Source of the DNA: SHAN690 sp040905305
GTDB lineage: Bacteria > Bacteroidota > Bacteroidia > Flavobacteriales_G > Salibacteraceae
Reading direction: 5' to 3'
NCBI GenBank assembly: GCA_040905305.1
Contig: JBBDRU010000088.1
Coordinates: forward strand, 1-45,612
DNA length: 45,612 nucleotides
Below are positions 1-7,448 of the stretch, in pieces (the first letter of the stretch is position 1; each line of letters starts with the position of its first letter). The position numbers were made by a program, and so were the translations under genes. The notes under the pieces are model-generated. The model saw nothing but the letters and a program-made list of their open reading frames with translations. It made no database searches and had not been told where the DNA came from.

Positions 1-171
1 TTTCAAGCGCAGCGCACCACTGACACGGGTACCCAGCTCTCCTTGCGTTAGATCAAGCAGACCGATTATTTTCCCTCCATCTATGCTTTTCATCAATGTA
101 CCGCTGCAACTCAATTCTACATCATCAGGATGCACACCGATCGCTAAAATGTTTACTTTTTCTAATTCCAT
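1..171 (-). CDS. bshB1: Bacillithiol biosynthesis deacetylase BshB1-like (PIG-L family), partial
   Basis: Only the first 57 codons are present; the gene runs off the left edge. The translated N-terminus reads MELEKVNILAIGVHPDD and continues with VELSCSGTL and, later, a GELGTR stretch. HPDD is the metal-binding motif of the PIG-L/LmbE deacetylases, and the AIGVHPDDVELSC and GELGTR blocks are typical of the Bacteroidota BshB1 proteins that deacetylate GlcNAc-malate during bacillithiol synthesis. Assignment to BshB1 rather than another PIG-L deacetylase is an inference from these N-terminal blocks. It is divergent from ccmB, with 39 bases between the two start codons. Confidence 0.75.
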   Translation of the reverse strand, partial: MELEKVNILAIGVHPDDVELSCSGTLMKSIDGGKIIGLLDLTQGELGTRVSGALRLK

Positions 172-194
172 GGGGTTTATAATTCAACAAGCAC

Positions 195-202
195 TAAAAT
201 TG
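195..202 (+). promoter_or_regulatory. Candidate -7 element for the ccm operon
   Basis: TAAAATTG matches the Bacteroidota -7 consensus TAnnTTTG at all but one fixed position. It ends 8 bases before the ccmB start codon. No clear TTTG -33 element is seen at the usual distance. The same 8-base spacing recurs at other genes in the window, which is the main reason for listing it. Confidence 0.35.
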
Positions 203-210
203 TTCTCTCA

Positions 211-864
211 ATGCTGAATTTGAAAACAATATTACTGAAAGAGTTCAAGTCGGACTTCCGTAATCCTTACATTTTGGGTGGCGCTGCATTGTTTTTGGTA
301 TCAAGCTTGTTTGTTTGCTACATTACGATCAAGCGCATTTCGAGCCCATCGCTTTGGGTAGCATTGTATTGGATCATTGTATTATTTGCGAGTTTTAATG
401 CCGTGGCAAAGAGCTTTATCAATGAGTCGAGAACAAGAATGCTCTATTTATATACCCTTGTAAGCCCGGTGCAATTCATCATTGCAAAGAGCATTTATCA
501 CAGTCTTGTAATGATAATTTTAACCCTGTTGGCACTGGTGATATACTCCACTTTTTTCTCCATAGCAATCGATGACTTACCGCTGTTTTATGCCAGTGTT
601 TTATTAGGTAGCACAGGATTGGGAATTATTCTAAGCCTTCTTAGCACCATGGCATCCAAAGCAGGCAACAACCTCACCCTACTCGCCATTTTAGGATTAC
701 CAATTCTCTTGCCACTGATCATGGTAAGCACAACGTTGATGAAAAACGCTATCGATGGAATCGACCTCTCCATACAATTGAAATACCTTTTTGTTTTAAT
801 CGGGTTGAATGTCGTGAGTTTTACCCTTTCCATCATCTTGTTTCCGTACCTTTGGCGGGAATAA
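211..864 (+). CDS. ccmB: Haem exporter permease CcmB
   Basis: This 217-residue integral membrane protein has about six hydrophobic segments and matches CcmB in length (about 220 residues) and in features such as the early ESRTRML stretch followed by a long hydrophobic core. CcmB is the membrane subunit of the CcmAB ABC transporter of cytochrome c maturation System I, needed to release holo-CcmE from CcmC/D. The ATPase partner CcmA is not in this window. It heads a run of nine closely spaced or overlapping genes, with ccmC following after 9 bases. The ATG at 211 is the first in frame and leaves a full-length N-terminus. Confidence 0.85.
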   Translation: MLNLKTILLKEFKSDFRNPYILGGAALFLVSSLFVCYITIKRISSPSLWVALYWIIVLFASFNAVAKSFINESRTRMLYLYTLVSPVQFIIAKSIYHSLVMIILTLLALVIYSTFFSIAIDDLPLFYASVLLGSTGLGIILSLLSTMASKAGNNLTLLAILGLPILLPLIMVSTTLMKNAIDGIDLSIQLKYLFVLIGLNVVSFTLSIILFPYLWRE

Positions 865-873
865 AATGAATGC

Positions 874-1536
874 ATGATCAGGCTTCATCCCGTATTTAAA
901 ATAAGTGCAATTGTTTTGGTGTTTTACGCCCTCATAGCCGGTCTTTTGATTGAAGTGCCCGCATTAGACATCTTAAATGAAAGCATACGCAACTTGTTTT
1001 TTCATGTCACCTCATGGTTTGCAATGGTTTTCCTTTTCATCCTTTCATTTATTTTCAGCATAAAGCATTTAAATTCAGGGAAAGAAATCGATGATTTACT
1101 TGCCCGCAGTTTTGTTCAGTCAGGTATGATTTTCGGGTTAGCAGGGTTGGTCACGGGCATGCTTTGGGCGAGATATACCTGGGGTGCATTTTGGGTTCCT
1201 GATCCCAAACTCAACGGATCGGCAATAGCCCTTCTCGCCTATTTGGCCTATGGCGTTTTACGAAACAGTTTTGCAGACCCTATGCAGCGCGGAAAAGTAA
1301 GTGCGGTCTATAACATTTTTGCTTTTGTGATGATGTTGCTCTTCATTTTTATTCTGCCCCGGATGACCGATAGTTTGCACCCTGGCAACGGGGGAAACCC
1401 AGCGTTTAGCGGCTATGATTTGGACAGTACAATGCGCATGGTTTTTTACCCTGCCATTATCGGATGGATTTTATTAGGGCTATGGATTACAGAGATTAAC
1501 GTTAGAATTGATTTATTGAAAGAAAAGTTGCTATGA
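874..1536 (+). CDS. ccmC: Cytochrome c biogenesis protein CcmC/CcsA family
   Basis: A 220-residue polytopic protein with about six membrane segments. It carries the tryptophan-rich haem-handling motif, here WGAFWVPDPKLN at residues 103-114, and likely axial-ligand histidines near residue 44 (FFHVTSW) and residue 169 (LHPGNGG), one on each side of the motif as in CcmC. CcmC loads haem onto CcmE at the outer face of the inner membrane. The motif WxxFWVPDPK differs from the proteobacterial WGTWWVWD form but fits Bacteroidota CcmC proteins. It is 9 bases after ccmB and overlaps the next gene by 4 bases (ATGA). Confidence 0.88.
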   Translation: MIRLHPVFKISAIVLVFYALIAGLLIEVPALDILNESIRNLFFHVTSWFAMVFLFILSFIFSIKHLNSGKEIDDLLARSFVQSGMIFGLAGLVTGMLWARYTWGAFWVPDPKLNGSAIALLAYLAYGVLRNSFADPMQRGKVSAVYNIFAFVMMLLFIFILPRMTDSLHPGNGGNPAFSGYDLDSTMRMVFYPAIIGWILLGLWITEINVRIDLLKEKLL

Positions 1537-1745
1537 AATATTTGATCTCAACCCTTTCATTGTTTTTTGTGTTTTTAGCAGTGGCCACAGCACAAACAGC
1601 ATCAATGGCTGATAAAATGAGAGCCGATGGCAAAATTTACGTTGTTGTTGGGGTGATCGTTTTAATATTTCTTGTACTCTTTAGCTACCTGATATTCTTG
1701 GATCAACGTCTGAAAAAAGTGGAGAAAGAAAACAAACCTCTATGA
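1533..1745 (+). CDS. CcmD-like small membrane protein
   Basis: A 70-residue protein with a cleavable-looking signal segment (residues about 1-20, ending ATAQT) and one membrane segment (about 34-54), followed by a charged tail with FLDQRLKKVEKE. The layout, one transmembrane helix followed by a basic RLKKVEKE tail, and its position between ccmC and ccmE match CcmD, which holds the CcmC-haem-CcmE complex together. Similarity is by size, topology and context, because CcmD proteins share little sequence. It overlaps both neighbours by 4 bases, so translation is probably coupled. Confidence 0.75.
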   Translation: MKYLISTLSLFFVFLAVATAQTASMADKMRADGKIYVVVGVIVLIFLVLFSYLIFLDQRLKKVEKENKPL

Positions 1746-2143
1746 AGAAAACACACATTATATCAATTGTAGTTATCGCTGTGTTGATAGGCGCGATGAT
1801 AGGTGCCATAAGCGATTCAAGTTCGTATGCAGACTTTGAAGAAGCGTTTAGCAACCCTGACGATGAATTTCATGTTGTTGGAACATTGTCCGAAGGCAAA
1901 GAAATGTCTTATGACCCGCTCAAAAATCCGGATCTATTCACGTTTTGGATGACCGACATGAGCGGAGAAGAGCATCAGGTGGTACTTCACAAAAGTAAAC
2001 CGCAAGACTTTGAGCGATCAGAACAAATCGTATTGATCGGCTCAGCAAAAAACAATGTTTTTCATGCTGACGAAATATTGATGAAGTGTCCATCAAAATA
2101 CACCGATGGCGAAGTATCAGCAAAAGAACAAGTCAGTATCTAA
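1742..2143 (+). CDS. ccmE: Cytochrome c maturation haem chaperone CcmE, CxxxY type
   Basis: A 133-residue protein with one N-terminal membrane anchor (residues about 6-23) and an OB-fold-like periplasmic domain. CcmE receives haem from CcmC and passes it to CcmF. In E. coli the haem is bound covalently by His130 in HDENY. Here the equivalent segment is ILMKCPSKY, placing Cys116 where the histidine should be and Tyr120 where the tyrosine should be. This CxxxY form is known from the System I* variant of some sulfate reducers and archaea. The protein is slightly short but its C-terminal tail is ordinary. It starts 4 bases inside the ccmD-like gene and ccmF follows after 3 bases. Confidence 0.87.
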   Translation: MKKTHIISIVVIAVLIGAMIGAISDSSSYADFEEAFSNPDDEFHVVGTLSEGKEMSYDPLKNPDLFTFWMTDMSGEEHQVVLHKSKPQDFERSEQIVLIGSAKNNVFHADEILMKCPSKYTDGEVSAKEQVSI

Positions 2144-2146
2144 GCT

Positions 2147-4537
2147 ATGGAATATACCGGTGAACACCTACTCATTGGCGAGTTAGGCAACATTTTTCTA
2201 CTCATTGCTTTTGCGTTTGGCATTTTATCTACCATCGCCTACTTTCTCGCAGAACAACGCAGTGATGATGCCTGGAGAAAAGTTGGTCGTTTATCTTTTT
2301 GGATGCACAGCATCGGAGTAGTTGGAATGGTAGGCACTTTGTTTGTCATGATCTTCAATCAATATTTCGAATACCACTACGTATGGCAACACAGTTCATC
2401 TGAATTGCCCTTGCGCTATATTTTTTCCTGTTTTTGGGAAGGCATTGAAGGCAGCTTCATGCTTTGGATGTTTTGGCACGTCATTATCGCAAATATTCTA
2501 CTTTACAGCCTTGGTCACTGGGAACGCTCAGTGATGGCGGTTATCGGATCTGTGCAAATATTTTTAACCTCCATGTTGCTCGGTGTTTACATTTTTGAAT
2601 ACAAACTTGGCAGCAACCCATTTACTGTTTTAACGCGCGAGCACCCCGATTTTGTAAACCTTCCTATTTTCCAAATGTCTGACTATATCAGCGTTTTGGA
2701 CGGAAGAGGATTGAATCCTTTGTTGCAGAATTATTGGATGACCATTCACCCACCAACCTTGTTTTTAGGCTTTTCTATCGTGTTGGTTCCATTTGCCTAT
2801 GCCATTGCAGGCTTGTGGCGAAAGATGTACATAGAATGGGTAAAACCTGCGCTGCCATGGACATTCGCAGGAATTGGGGTTTTAGGAATAGGGATTTTGA
2901 TGGGTGGTGCATGGGCTTATGAAGCGCTTAGTTTTGGTGGGTTCTGGGCATGGGATCCCGTTGAAAACGCGTCTCTTGTGCCGTGGCTTATTTTGGTAGG
3001 TGCCGGACACCTCATGCTCATTCAGCGCAAAAAGGGCACTTCTGTGCTCACCATGTTTATGCTCATTACGCTCTCATTTGTGCTGATTCAATACTCTTCT
3101 TTTCTGACCAAAAGCGGCATTCTGGGCGACAGCAGCGTACACTCATTTACTGATTTAGGCATGACAGGCCAACTGGCTATTTCACTCATATTTTTCATTA
3201 TTCTTTCTGCAGGATTAATAATATATCGGGCAAAAGATTTTCCAAAAAACCAGCAGGAAGATCATTTGTGGTCGCGGGAGTTTTGGATGTTTATCGGCTC
3301 GCTGATCCTCTTTCTATCCGCATTTCAAATTGAGTTTAGTACTTCATTCCCTGTTATCAACACGTTGTTTGGAACTGACCTAGCCCAATCGGCTGAACGC
3401 ATCGAATATTATAACAAATGGCAACTTCCGCTCGCCATTATCATCTCGGCAATCATCGGTTTTGGGCAATTTTTAAAATATAAAAAAACCGACCCAAAAA
3501 CACTTCTCAAAAACCTAAGTGTGGCTATTTCGCTAGGCTTGATCCTGACCATTGGGTTAGGAATATCAATGACCATTAAAAATCCACTGATCTTAACTCT
3601 GCTCTTTACTTCTGCGTTCGCAGCATTTGCCAATCTAGATTATTTGATTCGTGTGGTGAAAGGAAAAATCAAACATGCCGGATCCAGTATAGCACACATC
3701 GGTTTTGCGCTGATTCTTTTAGGAGCTTTGGTTTCTACAAGCCAAAGCGACACCATTTCTCAAAACACCAGTTTGTATGATGTAAGTGTGCTGGGCGAAG
3801 ATTTCAGCAACAACGAAAACATCTTGCTGATGAAAGATGACACCTTGATGATGGGTGAGTATTTTGTCAGCTACCGCGGAAAAGAAAAGGAAGGTGTTTA
3901 TATTCATTATGAAGTGGATTACATGCAGCCCAACGCCCAGGGCGACCTCTCCAAAGTCTTTACTTTATATCCATTTGTGCAGCTCAACCCCAGAATGGGC
4001 AACGTGGCTGAACCCTACACCAAACATTATATCAACAAGGATATCTACACACACATTACTTATGCAGAGCTGGAAGAGAGAAAAAGAGAAGAAGAATCAA
4101 ATGAACACCAGCTAAAAATTGGTGATACCCTATTTGCCAAAAACAGTTTCTTGATTTTAGATTCATTGAATCGAAAACCAGACTTGAAGGATAAGGGATT
4201 AAAAGAAACCGATCTGGCGCTTGGGGCAAAATTCACGCTGTATGATGTGCAAACGACGGCTCACAATCTGGAACCATTATTTGTAATTCGCGATCGCCAA
4301 TATTCTTTTTCTGTGCCGGACAGTGTTCCGAATATCGGGGTGGAAATAGCATTTGAAGGCATCGATCCTGAAACCGAAAGTTTCTCTTTTAAATTGACCG
4401 AACGCGATCCCAAATACCAGGAATTTATTGTGATGAAAGCCATCGTATTTCCTTGGATTAATATCTTGTGGATCGGCTGCATTTTAATGGGATTAGGAAC
4501 CGTTTTAGCTGTTTATCTCCGAATTCGAAGAGCTTGA
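2147..4537 (+). CDS. ccmF: Haem lyase CcmF
   Basis: A 796-residue membrane protein with about 14-15 hydrophobic segments and a large periplasmic domain near residues 540-770 before the last membrane helix. The WWD motif is present as GGFWAWDPVENASLVPWL (about residues 264-281), together with NYWMTIHPPTLFLGF, which carries a conserved histidine. CcmF with CcmH attaches haem from CcmE to apocytochrome c thiols. The length is longer than the roughly 650 residues of E. coli CcmF, mainly through the periplasmic part. No CcmG or CcmH homologue lies nearby. Its stop codon overlaps the next start by one base. Confidence 0.92.
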   Translation: MEYTGEHLLIGELGNIFLLIAFAFGILSTIAYFLAEQRSDDAWRKVGRLSFWMHSIGVVGMVGTLFVMIFNQYFEYHYVWQHSSSELPLRYIFSCFWEGIEGSFMLWMFWHVIIANILLYSLGHWERSVMAVIGSVQIFLTSMLLGVYIFEYKLGSNPFTVLTREHPDFVNLPIFQMSDYISVLDGRGLNPLLQNYWMTIHPPTLFLGFSIVLVPFAYAIAGLWRKMYIEWVKPALPWTFAGIGVLGIGILMGGAWAYEALSFGGFWAWDPVENASLVPWLILVGAGHLMLIQRKKGTSVLTMFMLITLSFVLIQYSSFLTKSGILGDSSVHSFTDLGMTGQLAISLIFFIILSAGLIIYRAKDFPKNQQEDHLWSREFWMFIGSLILFLSAFQIEFSTSFPVINTLFGTDLAQSAERIEYYNKWQLPLAIIISAIIGFGQFLKYKKTDPKTLLKNLSVAISLGLILTIGLGISMTIKNPLILTLLFTSAFAAFANLDYLIRVVKGKIKHAGSSIAHIGFALILLGALVSTSQSDTISQNTSLYDVSVLGEDFSNNENILLMKDDTLMMGEYFVSYRGKEKEGVYIHYEVDYMQPNAQGDLSKVFTLYPFVQLNPRMGNVAEPYTKHYINKDIYTHITYAELEERKREEESNEHQLKIGDTLFAKNSFLILDSLNRKPDLKDKGLKETDLALGAKFTLYDVQTTAHNLEPLFVIRDRQYSFSVPDSVPNIGVEIAFEGIDPETESFSFKLTERDPKYQEFIVMKAIVFPWINILWIGCILMGLGTVLAVYLRIRRA

Positions 4538-5304
4538 TGAACGGTGCAGAAAAAATAGCTATTGTGGGGCTGGGAAACCTGGGTTGGAACTTGACTCGCG
4601 GATTACATCAATCAGGTTTTCATATAACCCAGATCATTGCCCGCAATCAGGAAGATAACCAGCGCTTCTCGGCTAAAGTTGGCGCTACTTTGGCTCCAGA
4701 TATCGATGCGCTTGACAATTCAGCAGATATTATTTTCTTGTGTCTTCCTGATGACGCATTACCGGAAGTGGCGTCCAAAATCAATCGTGAAGCGGTGATT
4801 GTGCATTGCAGCGGCAGCACACCTTTGTTGACTTCACACAAAAAATCTGGAGTACTTTACCCGTTTCAAACATTCACGAAATTTATTCCGGTTGAATGGA
4901 AAGGCATTCCCATTTTCATCGAAAGCGATGACCCCGGGTTGCGTTCTTCGTTGATTTCGATAGCTGAAAACCTATCAGGGAATGCAAAAGAAGTGAACAG
5001 AAACCAACGCCAGGCCATCCATATTTCAGGAGTTTATGGAGCTAACTTTGTAAATCATGTGCTCTTCATGGCCAAGGAGGTTCTAGACAAGGAAAGGTTG
5101 ACCTTCGATGTGTTATCTCCGTTAATTCATGAGACAGTGAGAAAAGCTTTTAAACATGGTCCGCATTCGAGCCAAACAGGACCAGCCCGTAGAAATGACG
5201 AAAAGGTAATCGCCAAGCATCTAGCAGTTTTGGAGGACGATAAAAAGCTCCAAACTTTTTACGAACTTTTCAGCAACAGCATTAAAAACACTTATCGTTC
5301 ATGA
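4537..5304 (+). CDS. Rossmann-fold and DUF2520 domain protein
   Basis: A 255-residue soluble protein. An N-terminal NAD(P)-binding Rossmann motif, KIAIVGLGNLGWNL, is followed by a DUF2520-type helical C-terminal half containing HISGVYGANFVNHVLF and the typical HGPHSSQTGPARRND stretch (HxxxxTGPxxRxD). The fold resembles pyrroline-5-carboxylate and ketopantoate reductases, but the family has no settled reaction. The ATG at 4537 was chosen because it overlaps the ccmF stop (TGATG) and places the glycine-rich motif close to the N-terminus; a longer frame opens upstream at 4468 but would add 23 residues read from inside ccmF. The gene overlaps the following KdsC-like gene by 4 bases. Confidence 0.82.
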   Translation: MNGAEKIAIVGLGNLGWNLTRGLHQSGFHITQIIARNQEDNQRFSAKVGATLAPDIDALDNSADIIFLCLPDDALPEVASKINREAVIVHCSGSTPLLTSHKKSGVLYPFQTFTKFIPVEWKGIPIFIESDDPGLRSSLISIAENLSGNAKEVNRNQRQAIHISGVYGANFVNHVLFMAKEVLDKERLTFDVLSPLIHETVRKAFKHGPHSSQTGPARRNDEKVIAKHLAVLEDDKKLQTFYELFSNSIKNTYRS

Positions 5305-5840
5305 GTTTTTTGGAAAAACTTCATTCAATCAAGGCGTTTATCTTTGACATTGACGGTGTTTTAACCGATGGAAAAGTTGTGCTGCTGCCCGGTGGCGAGC
5401 AAATGAGACGCATGCACTCAAAAGATGGTTATGCATTACAGCTTGCTGTAAAAAAAGGATACTTTGTTGGCGTGATTTCAGGAAGCAACAGTAAGGAAGT
5501 AAAAGAACGATTAAACGCCCTGGGCATAACCGATGTTTATTTAAAATCGAGTGACAAAGCCGATGCGATGAGTGAATTCATTCATTCGTATCATTTAGAA
5601 CCACACGAAGTCATGTACATGGGAGATGATATTCCAGATATTCCGGCCATGCAAATGATTGGGCTTCCTTCATGCCCTTCAGATGCCAGCCCCGAGGTTA
5701 TGGATATTTGCGATTATATTGCAAAAAACAGCGGTGGATACGGCTGTGCCAGAGAAATTATAGAAAAAGTGATGAAGGTTCAGTCGAAATGGTTTGACCG
5801 GGAAGAACATTCAAAAAATCTAAATGAGTTTTCATGGTAA
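5301..5840 (+). CDS. KdsC-like HAD phosphatase (3-deoxy-D-manno-octulosonate 8-phosphate phosphatase family)
   Basis: A 179-residue HAD-superfamily protein without a cap domain, the size of KdsC (about 170-190 residues). HAD motif I is FDIDGVLTDG (nucleophile Asp16, acid/base Asp18), motif II is the serine of GVISGSNS, and motif IV is MGDDIPDIPAM. The GGEQMRRMHSKDGYAL block matches KdsC proteins, which remove phosphate from Kdo 8-phosphate for lipopolysaccharide synthesis. No other Kdo gene is nearby, so a related sugar-phosphate substrate remains possible. Bacteroidota often carry this gene beside DUF2520, UbiA and Maf genes, as here. Confidence 0.82.
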   Translation: MSFLEKLHSIKAFIFDIDGVLTDGKVVLLPGGEQMRRMHSKDGYALQLAVKKGYFVGVISGSNSKEVKERLNALGITDVYLKSSDKADAMSEFIHSYHLEPHEVMYMGDDIPDIPAMQMIGLPSCPSDASPEVMDICDYIAKNSGGYGCAREIIEKVMKVQSKWFDREEHSKNLNEFSW

Positions 5841-6799
5841 AATTCATGGCATATATGCGGCTGGTGCGCTTACCTATTTTGGTATTGATCGCCTTTATTC
5901 AGTTCAACGTCAGGCACTTCCTGATAGAACCTATGCTTGTGATCAATGGATATAAATTGATCATGAGCGACATGCACTTTAGCCTTTTGGTGCTTGCAAC
6001 GATTTTCATCGCGGCTGGAGGATATGCAATCAACGATTATTTTGATGTAAAAGTTGACCGCATAAACAAATTGAAACAAGTGATCATCGATCGTCATATA
6101 AAAAGACGTGTAGCGATGATGCTGCATATTTTGCTCACTGCCACCGGGTTTATGCTTGCCAGTTACGTCTCGTGGAAATTAGGAATGTGGAAAATAACGG
6201 CACTTTTCATATTTGCCATTTTCACCCTTTGGTTCTATTCTACCAGCCTAAAACATCAGTTTCTTAGTGGTAATTTAGCCATTGCACTAATGGCATCCTT
6301 TGTGCCGTTGATTGTTGGACTATTTGAAATCCCCCTCCAAAACCAAGCTCATCCCGAATCGATTCAGGAGTTAGGCTATTCTATTTTTAATGTTCCCGCT
6401 TTTTGGGTGATTGGCTATGCCATTATCTTGTTTTTGCTCACGTTGATTAGAGAGATCACCAAAGACGTCATTGATTTGCGCGGGGATCGTATTTACGGCT
6501 CGAAAACCATTCCTATTCAAACCGGCATCAAAACAACCAAATACATCCTAATCGGACTTTACGCGGCATTCGGAGCGATTTTTTCATGGTTTTATTTTGA
6601 CTATTTATCTGTTCACACCGGAATGACCACTCTCTTTTTTATTGTGGCGCTTCTTTTGGTTTTTGAGATTATACTTATCATTAGAGCACGCACGAAACCC
6701 CATTTTTTATATTCAGCAAACTTGAACAACCTCATCACCTTGCTGATCATTCTGAGCACCTATTTTATAAAGGTGAGTATTGAAACTTACTTCATGTGA
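5834..6799 (+). CDS. UbiA-family prenyltransferase
   Basis: A 321-residue protein with about eight or nine membrane helices. Both Asp-rich motifs of UbiA prenyltransferases are present: NDYFDVKVDR (Asn67-Asp75) and DVIDLRGDRIYGSKTIP (about residues 214-230), which bind Mg and the prenyl diphosphate. The family transfers a polyprenyl chain to an aromatic ring or to glycerol phosphate; Bacteroidota members near DUF2520, KdsC-like and Maf genes are usually annotated as geranylgeranylglycerol-phosphate geranylgeranyltransferase, but the acceptor cannot be deduced from this sequence. Two other in-frame ATG codons follow within 8 residues and could be the true start. It overlaps kdsC by 7 bases and maf by 4. 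Confidence 0.85.
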   Translation: MVKFMAYMRLVRLPILVLIAFIQFNVRHFLIEPMLVINGYKLIMSDMHFSLLVLATIFIAAGGYAINDYFDVKVDRINKLKQVIIDRHIKRRVAMMLHILLTATGFMLASYVSWKLGMWKITALFIFAIFTLWFYSTSLKHQFLSGNLAIALMASFVPLIVGLFEIPLQNQAHPESIQELGYSIFNVPAFWVIGYAIILFLLTLIREITKDVIDLRGDRIYGSKTIPIQTGIKTTKYILIGLYAAFGAIFSWFYFDYLSVHTGMTTLFFIVALLLVFEIILIIRARTKPHFLYSANLNNLITLLIILSTYFIKVSIETYFM

Positions 6800-7377
6800 T
6801 AGAGCGTTTGAATCAATATGAGATCATTCTGGCATCACAATCTCCTCGGAGAAAAATGCTTTTTGAAGCGCTTGGCATGCCGTTCACAATTAAAAAAACA
6901 GACGTTGATGAGGGTTTTCCCGAACACTTGAAAAGAGGTGCAATTCCTGAGTACCTGGCCAATAAAAAAGCGAATGCCGCACTGGATCAATTAAAAGAAC
7001 TTGAGCTGCTCGTCACAGCAGACACAGTGGTTTGGATAAATGATCATGCTTTAAACAAGCCTACCGATTTAGCAGATGCTCGCAAAATGCTTAAAGAGAT
7101 TAGCGGTAATGTACATTCAGTTTTCACTGGAGTGTGCCTCGCCACGATAAATACCAAGCATAGTTTTTTTGAAGAGACCAAGGTTCATTTTAACTCACTC
7201 TCTGATGCCGAAATAGAATATTACCTCAAACAACATCAACCGCTGGATAAAGCCGGTGCTTATGGAATTCAGGAATTTATTGGGCTTATTGGGATAAAGT
7301 ACATTGAAGGTGACTTTTACAACGTGGTAGGTTTTCCGATGCAGCGTTTTTGGAACGAGTTGAAACGCGTGATTTGA
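6796..7377 (+). CDS. maf: Maf-family nucleoside triphosphate pyrophosphatase
   Basis: A 193-residue protein with the Maf signatures LASQSPRRKML near the N-terminus, TADTVVW in the middle, and DKAGAYGIQEF near residue 150. Maf proteins hydrolyse non-canonical or methylated (d)NTPs, or dTTP/UTP, to monophosphates and have been linked to septum inhibition. The start is a GTG whose bases overlap the UbiA stop (ATGTGA), which places ILASQSPRR at the expected distance from the N-terminus. It is the last gene of the coupled run that starts at ccmB; 71 non-coding bases follow before the next gene. Confidence 0.9.
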   Translation: MIERLNQYEIILASQSPRRKMLFEALGMPFTIKKTDVDEGFPEHLKRGAIPEYLANKKANAALDQLKELELLVTADTVVWINDHALNKPTDLADARKMLKEISGNVHSVFTGVCLATINTKHSFFEETKVHFNSLSDAEIEYYLKQHQPLDKAGAYGIQEFIGLIGIKYIEGDFYNVVGFPMQRFWNELKRVI

Positions 7378-7433
7378 AGAGTGTTATACGTTAATGACGC
7401 GTTAATCCGACCAGATTTATCACACTGTCAGTT

Positions 7434-7441
7434 TAGTTTTG
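7434..7441 (+). promoter_or_regulatory. Candidate -7 element before the histidine kinase gene
   Basis: TAGTTTTG is an exact match to TAnnTTTG and ends 7 bases before the ATG at 7449. A TTTG-like -33 element is not evident about 20 bases further upstream. If used, the transcript would have almost no leader. Confidence 0.4.
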
Positions 7442-7448
7442 AATATAA

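Noticed and set aside
5301..5840. Evidence for a Kdo biosynthesis locus
   Set aside because: Only the KdsC-like phosphatase is present; no kdsA, kdsB, kdsD or waaA is nearby.
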